Origin: Methylocystis echinoides
GTDB taxonomy: Bacteria; Pseudomonadota; Alphaproteobacteria; Rhizobiales; Beijerinckiaceae
DNA length: 64,000 nucleotides
Direction of reading: 5' to 3'
Assembly (NCBI RefSeq): GCF_040687965.1
Contig: NZ_CP156084.1
Location: forward strand, 2,914,501-2,978,500
Below, piece after piece: positions 23,737 through 33,016 of this stretch (its first letter is position 1; each line of letters opens with the position of its first letter). Both the position numbers and the translations under genes were made by a program. The notes beneath the pieces are model-generated. The model was not told the origin of the DNA and did not search any database. It worked only from the letters and a program-made list of their open reading frames with translations.

Positions 23737-24342
23737 ATGACGGCGCAGCCGGTCCGCCTGCCGCCGCATGCGCCCGGCATGCGCATCGGGCTCTTTGGCG
23801 GCTCCTTCAATCCGCCGCATGAAGGCCATGCGCTCGTCGCGCGCCTGGCGTTCACCCGGCTTGGACTCGACCGGCTGTGGTGGCTCGTGACGCCCGGCAA
23901 TCCGCTGAAGGACACGCGCGCCTTGCCGCCGCTCGCGTCGCGGATCGCCGCCGCGCGCCGGATCGCTCAAGATCCGCGCATCGTGGTGACGGGATTAGAG
24001 GCCGACGTCGGCGCGCGCTATACCGCGGACACGCTGCGCTTTTTGCGCAAGCGCTGCCCGGGGGTCCATTTCGTCTGGATCATGGGCGCGGATAATCTGC
24101 TTCAATTCCACCGCTGGCGCGACTGGGAGGAGATCATGCGCACGACGCCGGTCGCGATCATCGACCGACCCGGCGCGACAGCCAAGGCCGCAAGCGCCAA
24201 GGCGATGCAACGGTTTCCGCGCGCGCGCCTCGACGAGAGAGACGCGCGTCTCCTTCCAACGGCTGCGCCCCCGGCCTTGGTGTATCTGCATGGCCCGCGC
24301 AGCGCCTCGTCTTCGACGGCGCTGCGGCGGAAAGCGCCTTGA
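23737..24342 (+). CDS. nadD: Nicotinate-nucleotide adenylyltransferase
   Basis: A 201-residue nucleotidyltransferase that adenylates nicotinate mononucleotide in NAD synthesis. The family motif GLFGGSFNPPHEGH lies near residue 18. WWLVTPGNPLK and the FVWIMGADNLLQFHRW active-site segment follow, and the C-terminal SSTALR motif is also seen. It lies 29 bp downstream of proA, an arrangement seen in Hyphomicrobiales, often with rsfS next; here a convergent minus-strand gene ends one base away instead. Confidence 0.94.
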   Translation: MTAQPVRLPPHAPGMRIGLFGGSFNPPHEGHALVARLAFTRLGLDRLWWLVTPGNPLKDTRALPPLASRIAAARRIAQDPRIVVTGLEADVGARYTADTLRFLRKRCPGVHFVWIMGADNLLQFHRWRDWEEIMRTTPVAIIDRPGATAKAASAKAMQRFPRARLDERDARLLPTAAPPALVYLHGPRSASSSTALRRKAP

Positions 24343-24636
24343 TCACTTCTTCTCGAACAGCGGCAGAATCCAGCGCTTATAGGCCCAGAAGCTCGCCGGA
24401 ATGCCGATGAAGATGGCGACCCACATCAGGGCCGAGTTGTCGACGCCGTTCTCATAGAAGGTGCCGCCCTCGTGCACAGACTGGGTGTAGGGGTTACGCA
24501 CGAACAGCGTGAGCAGAAAGGAGCCGACGACGATTGCGCCGACGATATAGATGAAGCTTTTCGGGATCAGCATGACCGGCTGCCCCGGCTTCTGCTTTTG
24601 CGGTGGCTCGCGGCGGTCGTTGCGGTCGTCGGTCAT
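24343..24636 (-). CDS. Small two-span membrane protein, paralogue of next
   Basis: This 97-residue protein starts at an ATG preceded by GAGGAGCG. A hydrophilic N terminus leads to a membrane helix (SFIYIVGAIVVGSFLLTLF). An external loop with VRNPYTQ and FYEN follows, then a second helix (ALMWVAIFIGIPASFWAY) and a basic end. It is clearly homologous to the gene at 24741-25058, with shared VRNPYTQ and IFIGIPASF blocks, and both are on the minus strand. No function is recognised. Confidence 0.75.
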   Translation of the reverse strand: MTDDRNDRREPPQKQKPGQPVMLIPKSFIYIVGAIVVGSFLLTLFVRNPYTQSVHEGGTFYENGVDNSALMWVAIFIGIPASFWAYKRWILPLFEKK

Positions 24637-24740
24637 GGGGTCGCTCCTCAAGGCGTGGCTTTCGGCGTCTAATATGGATCAGACCGAAAGCCCGCGCCAT
24701 AGAGCGTCCCCGCGCCCCGCTCCGCAACGTGCCGAAAGGC

Positions 24741-25058
24741 CTACCGCCGCGCCTTCGCCCGGCGCTCGAGCATTGGCAGGAGCCAGTGCTTATAGGCGAG
24801 GAAGCTTGCCGGAATTCCAATGAAGATCACGACCCAGAGGGCCATATTGGTCTCCATGCCGCGCTCGTAGTAGAGGCTGCCTTCCGTGGTCGCCTGCGTA
24901 TAGGGGTTGCGCACGAAGAAGGTCACCAGCAGCGAGGCGACCACCACCGCGACCGTCCCATAGACCATGTTCTTCGGCACGGGGAAAATGAACTGAGGCT
25001 CCTCCCCGCGGCGGCGCTGCGACGTGAGCTTGTTTTGCTGGCTTTCGTTCTCTAACAT
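24741..25058 (-). CDS. Small two-span membrane protein, paralogue of previous
   Basis: A 105-residue product from the ATG with AGGAAA upstream. It has the same layout as its neighbour: a charged N terminus, helix VYGTVAVVVASLLVTFF, loop with VRNPYTQ and YYERG, helix MALWVVIFIGIPASFLAY, and an Arg/Lys-rich tail. The tandem pair could form a heteromeric inner-membrane complex. The function is unknown and no enzyme partner adjoins them. Confidence 0.75.
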   Translation of the reverse strand: MLENESQQNKLTSQRRRGEEPQFIFPVPKNMVYGTVAVVVASLLVTFFVRNPYTQATTEGSLYYERGMETNMALWVVIFIGIPASFLAYKHWLLPMLERRAKARR

Positions 25059-25157
25059 GACGTTTCCTCGCGTTGTTCGCGGATGATACGGACGCGAGGC
25101 CGGCAGGGAAGCGGCGGTGTCCGCCAAACCGGAACGGATATCCGCCAAGATGGGCGG

Positions 25158-26504
25158 CTAACCGGCGGCGCCGCCGTAAACGTCATAAGCGTCGGCGCGG
25201 TCGACCTTGATGGTCACGACGTCGCCCGCCCGCAGCGGGCGGCGCGACGAGACGAAGGCCGAGCCGTCGATCTCGGGGGCGTCGGCCTTGGTGCGGCCCT
25301 TGGCGAGCGCGCCGGACGGGCCGCCGCCGGGCTCGTCGATGATGACCTGGAGCCTCTTGCCGATCTTTCGCTTCATCAGCCGGGCGCTCACCGCCTGCTG
25401 CTTCTCCATGAATCGCTTCCAGCGCGTCTCCTTCACCTCGTCCGGAACCAGCGCGAGGCCGAGGTCATTCGCCGGGGCGCCGGCGACAGGCTCGTATTTG
25501 AAGGCGCCGGCGCGGTCGATCTCGGCCTCGTCGAGCCAGTCGAGCAGCGTCTCGAAATCCGCGTCCGTCTCGCCGGGGAAGCCGACGATGAAGGTCGAGC
25601 GCAAGGTAAGGTCGGGGCAGGCGGCGCGCCAGGCCTTGATCCGCGCCAGCGTCTTTTCCTCATTGGCCGGGCGCTTCATCGCCTTCAGCACATTGGGAGC
25701 CGCGTGCTGGAAGGGGATGTCGAGATAGGGAAGGACCTTGCCGTCCGCCATCAGGCCGATGACCTCGTCGACGTGAGGGTAGGGGTAGACGTAGTGGAGG
25801 CGCACCCAGAGGCCGAGGTCGCCGAGTTCACGCGCGAGATCGAGGAAGCGCGTGCGAATGACGCGGTCGCCGAACTGGCTTTCGGCGTAGCGCAGGTCGC
25901 GGCCGTAGGCGCTCGTGTCCTGGGAGATGACGAGCAATTCCTTCACGCCGGCGCGGGCGAGCTTCTCCCCCTCGCGCAGCACGTCGGCGGCTGGGCGCGA
26001 CACGAGCGGCCCGCGCAGATGCGGGATGATGCAGAAGGAGCAGCTATTGTCGCATCCCTCCGAGATTTTCAGATAGGCGTAATGGCGCGGGGTGAGCTTC
26101 ACCCCCTGCTCGGGCACGAGATCGAGGAAGGGGTCATGCGCCGGCGCGGCGGCGCGGTGCACGGCCTCGACCACGCTTTCATACTGCTGCGGGCCGGTGA
26201 TCGCCAGAACGTCGGGAAAGCGCGCGCTGATCGCCTCGGGCTCGGCGCCCATGCAGCCGGTGACGATGACCTTGCCGTTTTCGGCGAGGGCCGCGCCAAT
26301 GGCGTCGAGCGACTCGGCCTTGGCGCTGTCGAGAAAGCCGCAGGTGTTCACGACGACGACGTCGGCGCCGGCATGATGGCGGGCGAGCTCATAGCCCTCG
26401 GCGCGTAATCTCGTGACGATGCGCTCGCTGTCGACGAGCGCCTTGGGGCAGCCGAGCGAAACGAAGGAAACGCGCGGGCCGGTGCGCTTCAGGTCTTCCT
26501 GCAT
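25158..26504 (-). CDS. rimO: Ribosomal protein S12 methylthiotransferase
   Basis: This 448-residue radical-SAM enzyme attaches a methylthio group to an aspartate of ribosomal protein S12. An N-terminal UPF0004 domain begins [16 protein letters not shown], with further iron-sulfur ligands in VVNTCGF and VTGCMG. The radical-SAM CxxxCxxC motif is in [11 protein letters not shown], and a C-terminal TRAM domain closes the protein (VIIDEPGG onward). RimO rather than MiaB is indicated by [12 protein letters not shown] 21-codon reading frame with a good ribosome site precedes it. Confidence 0.95.
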   Translation of the reverse strand: MQEDLKRTGPRVSFVSLGCPKALVDSERIVTRLRAEGYELARHHAGADVVVVNTCGFLDSAKAESLDAIGAALAENGKVIVTGCMGAEPEAISARFPDVLAITGPQQYESVVEAVHRAAAPAHDPFLDLVPEQGVKLTPRHYAYLKISEGCDNSCSFCIIPHLRGPLVSRPAADVLREGEKLARAGVKELLVISQDTSAYGRDLRYAESQFGDRVIRTRFLDLARELGDLGLWVRLHYVYPYPHVDEVIGLMADGKVLPYLDIPFQHAAPNVLKAMKRPANEEKTLARIKAWRAACPDLTLRSTFIVGFPGETDADFETLLDWLDEAEIDRAGAFKYEPVAGAPANDLGLALVPDEVKETRWKRFMEKQQAVSARLMKRKIGKRLQVIIDEPGGGPSGALAKGRTKADAPEIDGSAFVSSRRPLRAGDVVTIKVDRADAYDVYGGAAG

Positions 26505-26556
26505 CGCGCCCGATTGCCACGGCGCGACGCGGAAGGCAATCGAAACCGCAGAAAAG

Positions 26557-26622
26557 TCAGGCGGTCAGCGCGCCGACGAGGGCGTAGAGCGCCACAGCGG
26601 CAAAGATCAAGGCGTGGATCAC
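26557..26622 (-). CDS. Candidate 21-residue membrane peptide
   Basis: A GTG start with TAGGAGA eight bases upstream opens a 21-codon frame encoding [21 protein letters not shown], a single hydrophobic span with no charged residues. It lies 52 bp before rimO on the same strand. Single-helix peptides of this size are real in bacteria, but a leader or chance frame cannot be excluded. Confidence 0.35.
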   Translation of the reverse strand: MIHALIFAAVALYALVGALTA

Positions 26623-26979
26623 GGGCAAAATCTCCTATTGCGGCGGGCGGCGGCCCGTCACGAAGCAAGGACAAATGACGACGAGGTAAGGCGAGGCGAC
26701 GGCCTATGCCTTGGCTCCCGTTAATAAATGAACCCTCTTAAGGAATGCTTGCGCGGCGCTGCGCCGGACTGTGCGAAATCCGGACGCCGATTCTCCCGCG
26801 CACGACTGGGCCGGTTAGAAGGCTTTTTGAAATCAGATGATTATCTTGCGCCGCAAAAACCGTTTGCGCTTCCTGCCCGCGCCGATATGAATAGCCGCGC
26901 CGGAGCCCGCCGGGCGCCTCGAGGCGCTGGCGCTCGTTAACGCCGCGTTGGACGGCGGCTTTTTCAGAAAGACCCTGCC
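26623..26979. other. Divergent intergenic region, rimO side to fabH
   Basis: About 355 bp between divergently oriented units. It should contain both promoters. I see no additional gene or clear operator. Confidence 0.5.
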
Positions 26980-27963
26980 TTGCCGAATTCGATCGTTCTC
27001 GGAACCGGTTCCTATGCGCCTGAGCGCATTCTCACCAACGCCGATCTCGAGAAAATCGTCGCCACCAACAGCGAGTGGATCGTCAGCCGCACCGGCATCA
27101 TGGAGCGCCATGTCGCGGCCGACGGCGAGGCGACCTCGGACCTCGCCGCCGCTGCGGCGCGGCAGGCGCTTGCGAACGCCGGCGTCTCGGCCGCCGAGGT
27201 CGACATGATCGTCGTCGGCACGGTCACCGGCGACACGCCGACGCCCTCCTGCGCGGCCTATGTGCAGGAATTGATCGGCGCCCGGAACGCCTTCTGCTTC
27301 GACGTCGCCGCCGCCTGCGCCGGATCGATCTACGGGCTTACCATCGCCGACCAGTTCATCCGCTCGGGGATGGTCAAGCGCGCGCTGGTCATCGGCGCGG
27401 AGACCTTGAGCCGCTTCGTCGACTGGACCAATCGCGAGACCTGCGTATTGTTCGGCGACGCCGCCGGGGCGATCCTGCTCGGCGGGACGGAGGAGGAAGG
27501 GCACGGGCTGCTCGCCGCCACCTTGCGCACCGACGGCTCGATGACGGGCATTCTCGGCATTTTCGGCGGCGGCAGCCGCCGCCCGGTTTCGTCGGAAATG
27601 CTCGCGGACAATGGCAATAAAATCAAAATGCGCGGCCGCGAGGTCTATAAAGTGGCGACCCGGCTGCTGCCCGAGGTTGTGGCCGACACGCTGGCGAAGG
27701 CAGGGCTGTCGCCCGACGACGTCGATCACGTCATCTGCCATCAGGCCAACCAGCGCATCATCGAGTCGGCCCTGGATTCCTTGGGCGTCCCGCGCGAGAG
27801 GTGCTGGATCAACATCGACCGCTACGGCAATACGTCGAGCGCCTCCATGCCGATCTCGCTCGACGAGGCCCATCGCGCCGGCAAGCTCAAAAGAGGCGAC
27901 GTCATCGCCATGATGGCCATCGGGGCCGGCATGACCTGGGGCGGGGCGGTGCTGCGCTGGTGA
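26980..27963 (+). CDS. fabH: 3-oxoacyl-ACP synthase III (KAS III)
   Basis: This 327-residue thiolase-fold enzyme condenses acetyl-CoA with malonyl-ACP to begin fatty acid synthesis. The catalytic triad is visible: Cys in DVAAACAGSIYGL (near residue 112), His in ICHQANQRI (near 249) and Asn in YGNTSSASMP. The start is TTG at 26980, weakly supported by an AGAAAGA leader. It does not neighbour plsX, rpmF or ihfA as fabH usually does, so it may be a second, dedicated KAS III. A hairpin follows the stop. Confidence 0.9.
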   Translation: MPNSIVLGTGSYAPERILTNADLEKIVATNSEWIVSRTGIMERHVAADGEATSDLAAAAARQALANAGVSAAEVDMIVVGTVTGDTPTPSCAAYVQELIGARNAFCFDVAAACAGSIYGLTIADQFIRSGMVKRALVIGAETLSRFVDWTNRETCVLFGDAAGAILLGGTEEEGHGLLAATLRTDGSMTGILGIFGGGSRRPVSSEMLADNGNKIKMRGREVYKVATRLLPEVVADTLAKAGLSPDDVDHVICHQANQRIIESALDSLGVPRERCWINIDRYGNTSSASMPISLDEAHRAGKLKRGDVIAMMAIGAGMTWGGAVLRW

Positions 27964-27977
27964 CGCCCGCGCCGAAA

Positions 27978-28003
27978 GGGCGAGCCGCTGTGGCCGCTCG
28001 CCC
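27978..28003 (+). terminator. Hairpin after fabH
   Basis: A perfect 8-bp stem GGGCGAGC/GCTCGCCC lies 15 bp after the fabH stop. It is followed only by TTG, so it is a weak intrinsic terminator at best. Confidence 0.5.
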
Positions 28004-28193
28004 TTGTGGGGATCAATACGACTCTACGCCGCCGCAACGCGATCCCTCGCCAGGGAGGTAGGGTCCCGCGCCCTCCAGAGAAGCGCGGCGCGGCGATTCA
28101 TCGCAGCTTCCAGCCCAAAAGGGCGGCCTCCCCGGGAGATGCGCTGGCCCTTTATGCGCGACTAGTGTAGGCATGCCGCCGCAAGAGGGATGC

Positions 28194-29267
28194 ATGAGCA
28201 CGGACGCAAACGGGTCTAAGAAGCGCGGCATGTTCTCGCGCCTGTTCGGCAGGGGCGGGGAGCCGGAGGCCGAGGAGCCTGCGGCGCCCGAAGCCGCTGT
28301 AGAGCCGGAAGCGCCCAAACGCTCCTGGTGGAGCCGGCTGTCCGGCGGCCTCGCCCGCACCTCGCAGGCGATCACCCAGGGCGTCGCCGACATCTTCACC
28401 AAGCGCAAGCTCGACGCCCTGACGCTCGAGGAACTCGAGGATGTGCTGCTGCGCGCGGACCTTGGCGTCGGCGCCGCGACGCGCATCACCCAGGCGGTGG
28501 GCAAGGCGCGCTACGAAAAAGACATCGCTCCCGAGGAAGTCCGCGCCATTCTCGCCCGCGAAGTCGAGGCCGTGCTGACGCCCGTCGCGACGCCTTTCGA
28601 ACTCGACGAGGCCAAGAAGCCGTTCATCATTCTGGTTGTGGGCGTCAATGGCTCCGGCAAGACGACGACCATCGCCAAGCTCGCCTCCAAATGGACCGGC
28701 GAGGGCAAGAAGGTGGTGCTGGCCGCGGGCGACACCTTCCGCGCCGCCGCAGTCGATCAGCTGAAAATTTGGGGCTCCCGGCTTGGGGCCGAAGTGGTTT
28801 CGGGCAATGAAGGGGCGGACGCCGCCGGCCTCGCCTTCGACGCCATCAAGCGCGCCCGCGAGACTGACGCCGACATTCTGTTGATGGACACGGCCGGACG
28901 TCTGCAGAACCGCGCCGAACTCATGGCCGAGCTCGAGAAAATCGTGCGCGTCATGAAGAAGGCGGAGGGCGAGGCGCCGCATGCGGTGCTGCTTGTCCTG
29001 GACGCCACAGTCGGCCAGAATGCCTTGCAGCAGGTCGAGATTTTCGGGCGCACGGCCGGCGTCACCGGACTCGTCATGACCAAGCTCGACGGCACGGCGC
29101 GCGGCGGCATTCTGGTCGCGATCGCGGAAGCCTATGGCCTGCCGATCCACTTCATCGGCGTCGGCGAGGGCGCCGAGGATCTGGAGCCCTTCACCGCCCG
29201 TGACTTCGCCCGTGCGATCGCCGGCCTCGACGAAGAAGACGCGCCGGAGGCGGCGCCGGAAAGCTAA
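28194..29267 (+). CDS. ftsY: Signal recognition particle receptor FtsY
   Basis: This 357-residue GTPase docks SRP-ribosome complexes at the inner membrane. An acidic, Ala/Glu/Pro-rich A domain of about 60 residues leads to the NG domain. G motifs visible are GVNGSGKTTTIAKLA, the DTFRAAAVDQL and DTAGR blocks, TKLDGTARGG and the late GVGEGAEDLEPF. ATG 28194 with GAGGG upstream is chosen over an ATG at 28173. yciB follows after 3 bp, probably in one operon. Confidence 0.96.
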   Translation: MSTDANGSKKRGMFSRLFGRGGEPEAEEPAAPEAAVEPEAPKRSWWSRLSGGLARTSQAITQGVADIFTKRKLDALTLEELEDVLLRADLGVGAATRITQAVGKARYEKDIAPEEVRAILAREVEAVLTPVATPFELDEAKKPFIILVVGVNGSGKTTTIAKLASKWTGEGKKVVLAAGDTFRAAAVDQLKIWGSRLGAEVVSGNEGADAAGLAFDAIKRARETDADILLMDTAGRLQNRAELMAELEKIVRVMKKAEGEAPHAVLLVLDATVGQNALQQVEIFGRTAGVTGLVMTKLDGTARGGILVAIAEAYGLPIHFIGVGEGAEDLEPFTARDFARAIAGLDEEDAPEAAPES

Positions 29268-29270
29268 GCA

Positions 29271-29897
29271 ATGACCCAGGAAACGACGACCTCGATCAAG
29301 ACCGCGCCGGCGGCGAGGCAAAAGAAAAAACTCAACCCCGGACTGAAAATCGCGCTCGAACTCGGGCCGCTGATCGTCTTCTTCGTCGTCAACAGCAAGT
29401 TCGGCATCTTCTACGCGACCGGCGTGCTGATGGCCGGCGTGCTGCTGACGCTCGCCGTGTCCTGGGCGATCACGAAACATCTGCCGGCGATGCCGGTCGT
29501 CACGGCGATCCTCGTGCTCGTCTTCGGCGGGCTCACCGTCTTTTTGCAAAACGAGGATTTCATCAAACTGAAGGTGACGATCCTCTATTCCATGTTCGGC
29601 GCGGCGCTCATCGGCGCGCTCTATTTCAACAAGCTATTGTTGCCGATCGTCTTCGACATGGCGATCCATATCGACGACGCCGGCTGGCGCAAGCTCACCT
29701 GGCGCTGGGGCTTGTTCTTCTTCTTCCTCGCCGGGCTCAATGAAGTCGTCCGCCACATGGTCTCGACAGACTCCTGGGTGAACTTCAAGGTGTTCGGCAT
29801 TTTGCCGCTGACGATCCTCTTCGCCGTCGCCCAGGCGCCCTTGATCATGCGCCACGAGATCGCGCCGGAGGAGGAAGACACGGAGTCGCATTTCTGA
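29271..29897 (+). CDS. yciB: YciB/IspA-family inner membrane septation protein
   Basis: This 208-residue protein has about five to six membrane helices. The family-typical starting segment ALELGPLIVFFVVNSKFGIFYATGV, the FGGLTVFLQNEDFIKLKVTI block and TDSWVNFKVFGILPLTILFA are all visible. YciB homologues are linked to cell-envelope synthesis and septation. It is immediately downstream of ftsY, an order common in Rhizobiales. The Lys-rich N terminus is cytoplasmic. Confidence 0.92.
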   Translation: MTQETTTSIKTAPAARQKKKLNPGLKIALELGPLIVFFVVNSKFGIFYATGVLMAGVLLTLAVSWAITKHLPAMPVVTAILVLVFGGLTVFLQNEDFIKLKVTILYSMFGAALIGALYFNKLLLPIVFDMAIHIDDAGWRKLTWRWGLFFFFLAGLNEVVRHMVSTDSWVNFKVFGILPLTILFAVAQAPLIMRHEIAPEEEDTESHF

Positions 29898-30045
29898 GCC
29901 GGCGGAAGCGCAAGAAACGATTCATGGTTAAGCGACACTTGCGCGTAACCATGTAACTAGACGCGCGTTTACGGTATAGCTTAAGCATAGCAGAGTGGTC
30001 GCCATCGTCATTCGCACAAGCCCGCAGAGGGCCGCGCGCCTGTCA

Positions 30046-30786
30046 ATGGTTTCCAACATGGCTGACCGATCCGCTTTCTTTCGCCGCGCCGCGCCGGCGG
30101 CTTTCCTGGTGCTTTTGCTTGGGGCCGCCTATGCCGACCCGGCCGGCGCCAATCCGGCGCTCACCGCCGCGCCGCCCTATCCCGAGGCCTATTACCCCCA
30201 GCAGAGCGCGCTCGGCGGCGGGTTGATCGAGGCGCTCGTGGGGGCCGGCGCGCCGCGGGTGCGCTCCGCCGCGCCGCCGCCGGGCGCACATGTCGCGGCT
30301 TATGCGCCGGCGGCGCCCCTGCAGCAGCCGCAGCGCGCGCTCGATCCAAGCTATGCGCGGACCGATGTGGCCTACGATGGCCCCGAGGCGCCGGGCACAA
30401 TCGTCGTCGATACGCCGAGCAAATTTCTCTACTTCATCAACGGTCGCGGCCGGGCGACCCGCTACGGCGTCGGCGTCGGCCGGCCAGGGTTCGAGTGGTC
30501 GGGCGTGAAGACGGTGAGCCGCAAGGCGGAATGGCCGGACTGGACGCCCCCTGCCGAAATGCTGGCGCGGCGCCCCGACCTGCCGCGGCACATGGACGGC
30601 GGCCCCGCCAATCCGCTCGGCGCCCGGGCGCTTTATTTGGGTTCATCTCTCTATCGCATCCACGGCACCAATGAGCCCGGCACCATCGGCCAAAATGTCT
30701 CCTCGGGCTGTATCCGCATGATGAATGAGGACGTGATCGACCTCTATGATCGCGCGCCCGTGGGGACGAGGGTCGTCGTTCGCTAG
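30046..30786 (+). CDS. Exported L,D-transpeptidase (YkuD domain)
   Basis: A roughly 246-residue precursor with a signal sequence (FFRRAAPAAFLVLLLGAAYADPAGA), a Pro/Ala-rich linker and a C-terminal YkuD domain. The catalytic motif is seen as HGTNEPGTIGQNVSSGCIRM, with the nucleophilic Cys in SSGCIRM. Such enzymes make 3-3 crosslinks in peptidoglycan or attach proteins to it in the periplasm. The start is uncertain (30046 or 30058). Small polypeptide and xerD genes follow on the same strand. Confidence 0.9.
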   Translation: MVSNMADRSAFFRRAAPAAFLVLLLGAAYADPAGANPALTAAPPYPEAYYPQQSALGGGLIEALVGAGAPRVRSAAPPPGAHVAAYAPAAPLQQPQRALDPSYARTDVAYDGPEAPGTIVVDTPSKFLYFINGRGRATRYGVGVGRPGFEWSGVKTVSRKAEWPDWTPPAEMLARRPDLPRHMDGGPANPLGARALYLGSSLYRIHGTNEPGTIGQNVSSGCIRMMNEDVIDLYDRAPVGTRVVVR

Positions 30787-30859
30787 ACTCCCGTCGGTTG
30801 CATTCGGCCGCGCTTCGCGCGATAGACTTGAGAAGGATTCTTGCTGACGAGCTCTTTCC

Positions 30860-31003
30860 TTGCCGAGTCTTCTTCGTTTCCTCGCCATCGTGGCGGCAAT
30901 CGTTGCGCTCGTTTACGGCGCGATGGTCGCGGTCGTCTCCTACGTGACGCCGCAGCCGCGCGAAATGACCTATACGATCCCGGCCCAGCGCCTCAACAAG
31001 TGA
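30860..31003 (+). CDS. Small single-span membrane protein upstream of xerD
   Basis: A TTG start opens a 47-codon frame: MPSLLRFLAIVAAIVALVYG, then a continuing hydrophobic stretch to about residue 28, followed by a periplasmic tail with TPQPREMTYTIPAQRLNK. The PQPREMT tail and position just before xerD are what I recall of a conserved short Rhizobiales gene. It ends 4 bp before the xerD start. No function is known. Confidence 0.7.
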   Translation: MPSLLRFLAIVAAIVALVYGAMVAVVSYVTPQPREMTYTIPAQRLNK

Positions 31004-31007
31004 GGCG

Positions 31008-31967
31008 ATGGCCATGAAGGCGCGCGCCGCCCGCCAGCTCGACGCCTTCCTCGACATGCTGGCGGCGGAGCGCGGCGCGGCGCATAATACGCAGGACGCC
31101 TATCGCCGCGATCTTTCCGATTACGTCGACTTTCTCGCCCGCCAGGGGCGCGATCCCGGCAACGCCGCGACAGAAGATCTACGCGCCTATCTCGCCGCGC
31201 TCGACGCGCGCGGCATGTCCGCCGCGACGGTTGCGCGGCGGCTCTCGGCGCTGCGGCAGTTCCACAAATTCCTCTATGTCGACCGCCATCGCGCCGACGA
31301 CCCGGCCGCCGCCCTCGAGGGGCCCAGGCTCAGGCGAAGCGCGCCGGGCGTCATGTCGATCGCGGAGGTCGATCGTCTGCTCGCCACGGCGCGCGAGGGG
31401 CTCGACGACGAGAAGCGCCCCTTGCGCGAACGGCTGCGCGCCGCGCGCCTTCACGCGCTGCTCGAAACGCTTTATGCGACCGGCCTGCGCGTCTCGGAGC
31501 TTGTTTCCCTGCCAAAAAGCGCGGCGCGGGCGCGCGATCCTTTCGTCACGATCAAGGGCAAGGGCGGCCGCGAGCGGCTGGCGCCGCTGACCGGCCGGGC
31601 CAAGCGCGCGCTCGCTGATTATCGCGACCTTCTCGAAGCGGTGACGCCAGCGCTTGCCGAAGGCCCCTTTCTTTTTCCCGCTGACAGCGATAGCGGCCAC
31701 CTCACCCGCCAGGCTTTCGCTCGTGAACTGAAAACCCTCGGCGTCGCCGCCGGTCTCTCGGCAGCCCAAGTTCATCCCCATGCGTTACGCCACGCTTTCG
31801 CGAGCCATCTTCTGCAGAACGGGGCCGATCTGCGCGTGGTGCAGGAGCTGCTTGGCCACGCCGATATCGCCACGACTCAGATTTACACGCATGTCCTCGA
31901 CGAGCGGATGCGCGCCATGGTGCGCGACCTGCATCCGCTCTCCGACCCGCCCGCAAAAGGCGAGTAG
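31008..31967 (+). CDS. xerD: Tyrosine recombinase XerD
   Basis: This 319-residue recombinase resolves chromosome dimers at dif with XerC and FtsK. An N-terminal SAM-like domain covers about residues 8-95. In the catalytic domain the first Arg is in YATGLRVSEL, Lys in TIKGKGGRER, His-x-x-Arg in HALRHAFASHLL, and His with the Tyr nucleophile in LLGHADIATTQIYTHV. These and the length fit XerD. It is unrelated to the element's integrase at 3419 beyond the superfamily. Confidence 0.93.
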   Translation: MAMKARAARQLDAFLDMLAAERGAAHNTQDAYRRDLSDYVDFLARQGRDPGNAATEDLRAYLAALDARGMSAATVARRLSALRQFHKFLYVDRHRADDPAAALEGPRLRRSAPGVMSIAEVDRLLATAREGLDDEKRPLRERLRAARLHALLETLYATGLRVSELVSLPKSAARARDPFVTIKGKGGRERLAPLTGRAKRALADYRDLLEAVTPALAEGPFLFPADSDSGHLTRQAFARELKTLGVAAGLSAAQVHPHALRHAFASHLLQNGADLRVVQELLGHADIATTQIYTHVLDERMRAMVRDLHPLSDPPAKGE

Positions 31968-32083
31968 AGTTCGTCGAAGGCCGGTTCTTTCGCGGCCGCA
32001 GCCTTTTTCGTGGCCGGGGGCTGTGCGCCATTTGCCGCGCCTTATCTAAAAACGAATTCCCACCGCGCGTGCAGGAGCGAGTA

Positions 32084-33013
32084 ATGGCCGAGTCGGCGCG
32101 CACTTTCTGGAAGGGCCACTTGCGTCTGGCCCTCGTTTCGATCCCCGTGCGTCTGGTCGCGGCGGAGAAGGCCGAATCCGAGATCCGCTTTCATCAGGTG
32201 GACCGCAATTCGAAGCAGCGCATCCGCTATCTCAAGGTTGCGCCCGGCAAGGGCGAGGTGGCGAAGGAAGACATTGTGCTGGGATACGAGGTCGAGCCCG
32301 GCAATTATGTTTTCATGGAGGACGAGGAGCTCGACTCGCTCAAGCTCTCGTCTCGCCACACCATCGAACTGTCCCAGTTCGTCGACGCCGACGAAATTGA
32401 GCCGGTCTATTACAACAGGCCCTATTTCGTTCTGCCGGACGGCGAGGTCGCCGAGGAAGGCTATCGCGTGTTGCGCGACGCGCTCTGGGCGAAGCATAAG
32501 GTCGGCATCGGCCAGCTCACGTTGCGCGGACGCGAGCATCTCGTCGCGCTTTACCCGACGGGAGAAGGGCAGGGGCTCGCGCTCGATACGCTGCGCTACG
32601 AAACCGAGCTCAAAGCGGCCGACGATATCTTTTCCGGCATCGGGCGCGAGAGGCCGCGCGAAGATATGGTGCAGATGGCGGAGGATTTGATCGAGCGGCG
32701 TAGCGAGCCTTTCGACGCCGCGAAATTCCGCAATCATTACGCCGAGGCGCTGCGCGATCTGGTGAAGGCGAAGCTCGGGCGCGGCGAGACCGTGCCGGTC
32801 GAAGAGCAGGCCGAACCGGGCGGCGCCAAGGTTCTCGACTTTATGGAGGCGCTGAAACGCTCGGTCGCGGCGAGCGGTGGCGGCGAGGCGCCGCCAGAGC
32901 CTCCCCGCAAGGGCGAGCCGCCGAAGAAAGGCCGGGCGCCGGCGAAAAAGCCGCCGCCGACGAAATCCGCCAAGCCCAAATCGGCCAAGGCGCCCACGCG
33001 CCGGCGAGCCTGA
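32084..33013 (+). CDS. ku: Ku DNA end-binding protein
   Basis: This 309-residue protein begins ARTFWKGHLRLALVSIPVRL, the usual bacterial Ku opening, and has the Ku core with GYEVEPGNYVFMEDEELDSL and the aromatic ring-strand segment EIEPVYYNRPYFVLPD. The C-terminal 60 residues form a Lys/Pro/Ala-rich tail, typical of bacterial Ku and able to bind DNA or ligase. It homodimerises on double-strand ends for non-homologous end joining. ligD lies 3 bp downstream. Confidence 0.95.
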   Translation: MAESARTFWKGHLRLALVSIPVRLVAAEKAESEIRFHQVDRNSKQRIRYLKVAPGKGEVAKEDIVLGYEVEPGNYVFMEDEELDSLKLSSRHTIELSQFVDADEIEPVYYNRPYFVLPDGEVAEEGYRVLRDALWAKHKVGIGQLTLRGREHLVALYPTGEGQGLALDTLRYETELKAADDIFSGIGRERPREDMVQMAEDLIERRSEPFDAAKFRNHYAEALRDLVKAKLGRGETVPVEEQAEPGGAKVLDFMEALKRSVAASGGGEAPPEPPRKGEPPKKGRAPAKKPPPTKSAKPKSAKAPTRRRA

Positions 33014-33016
33014 TCC

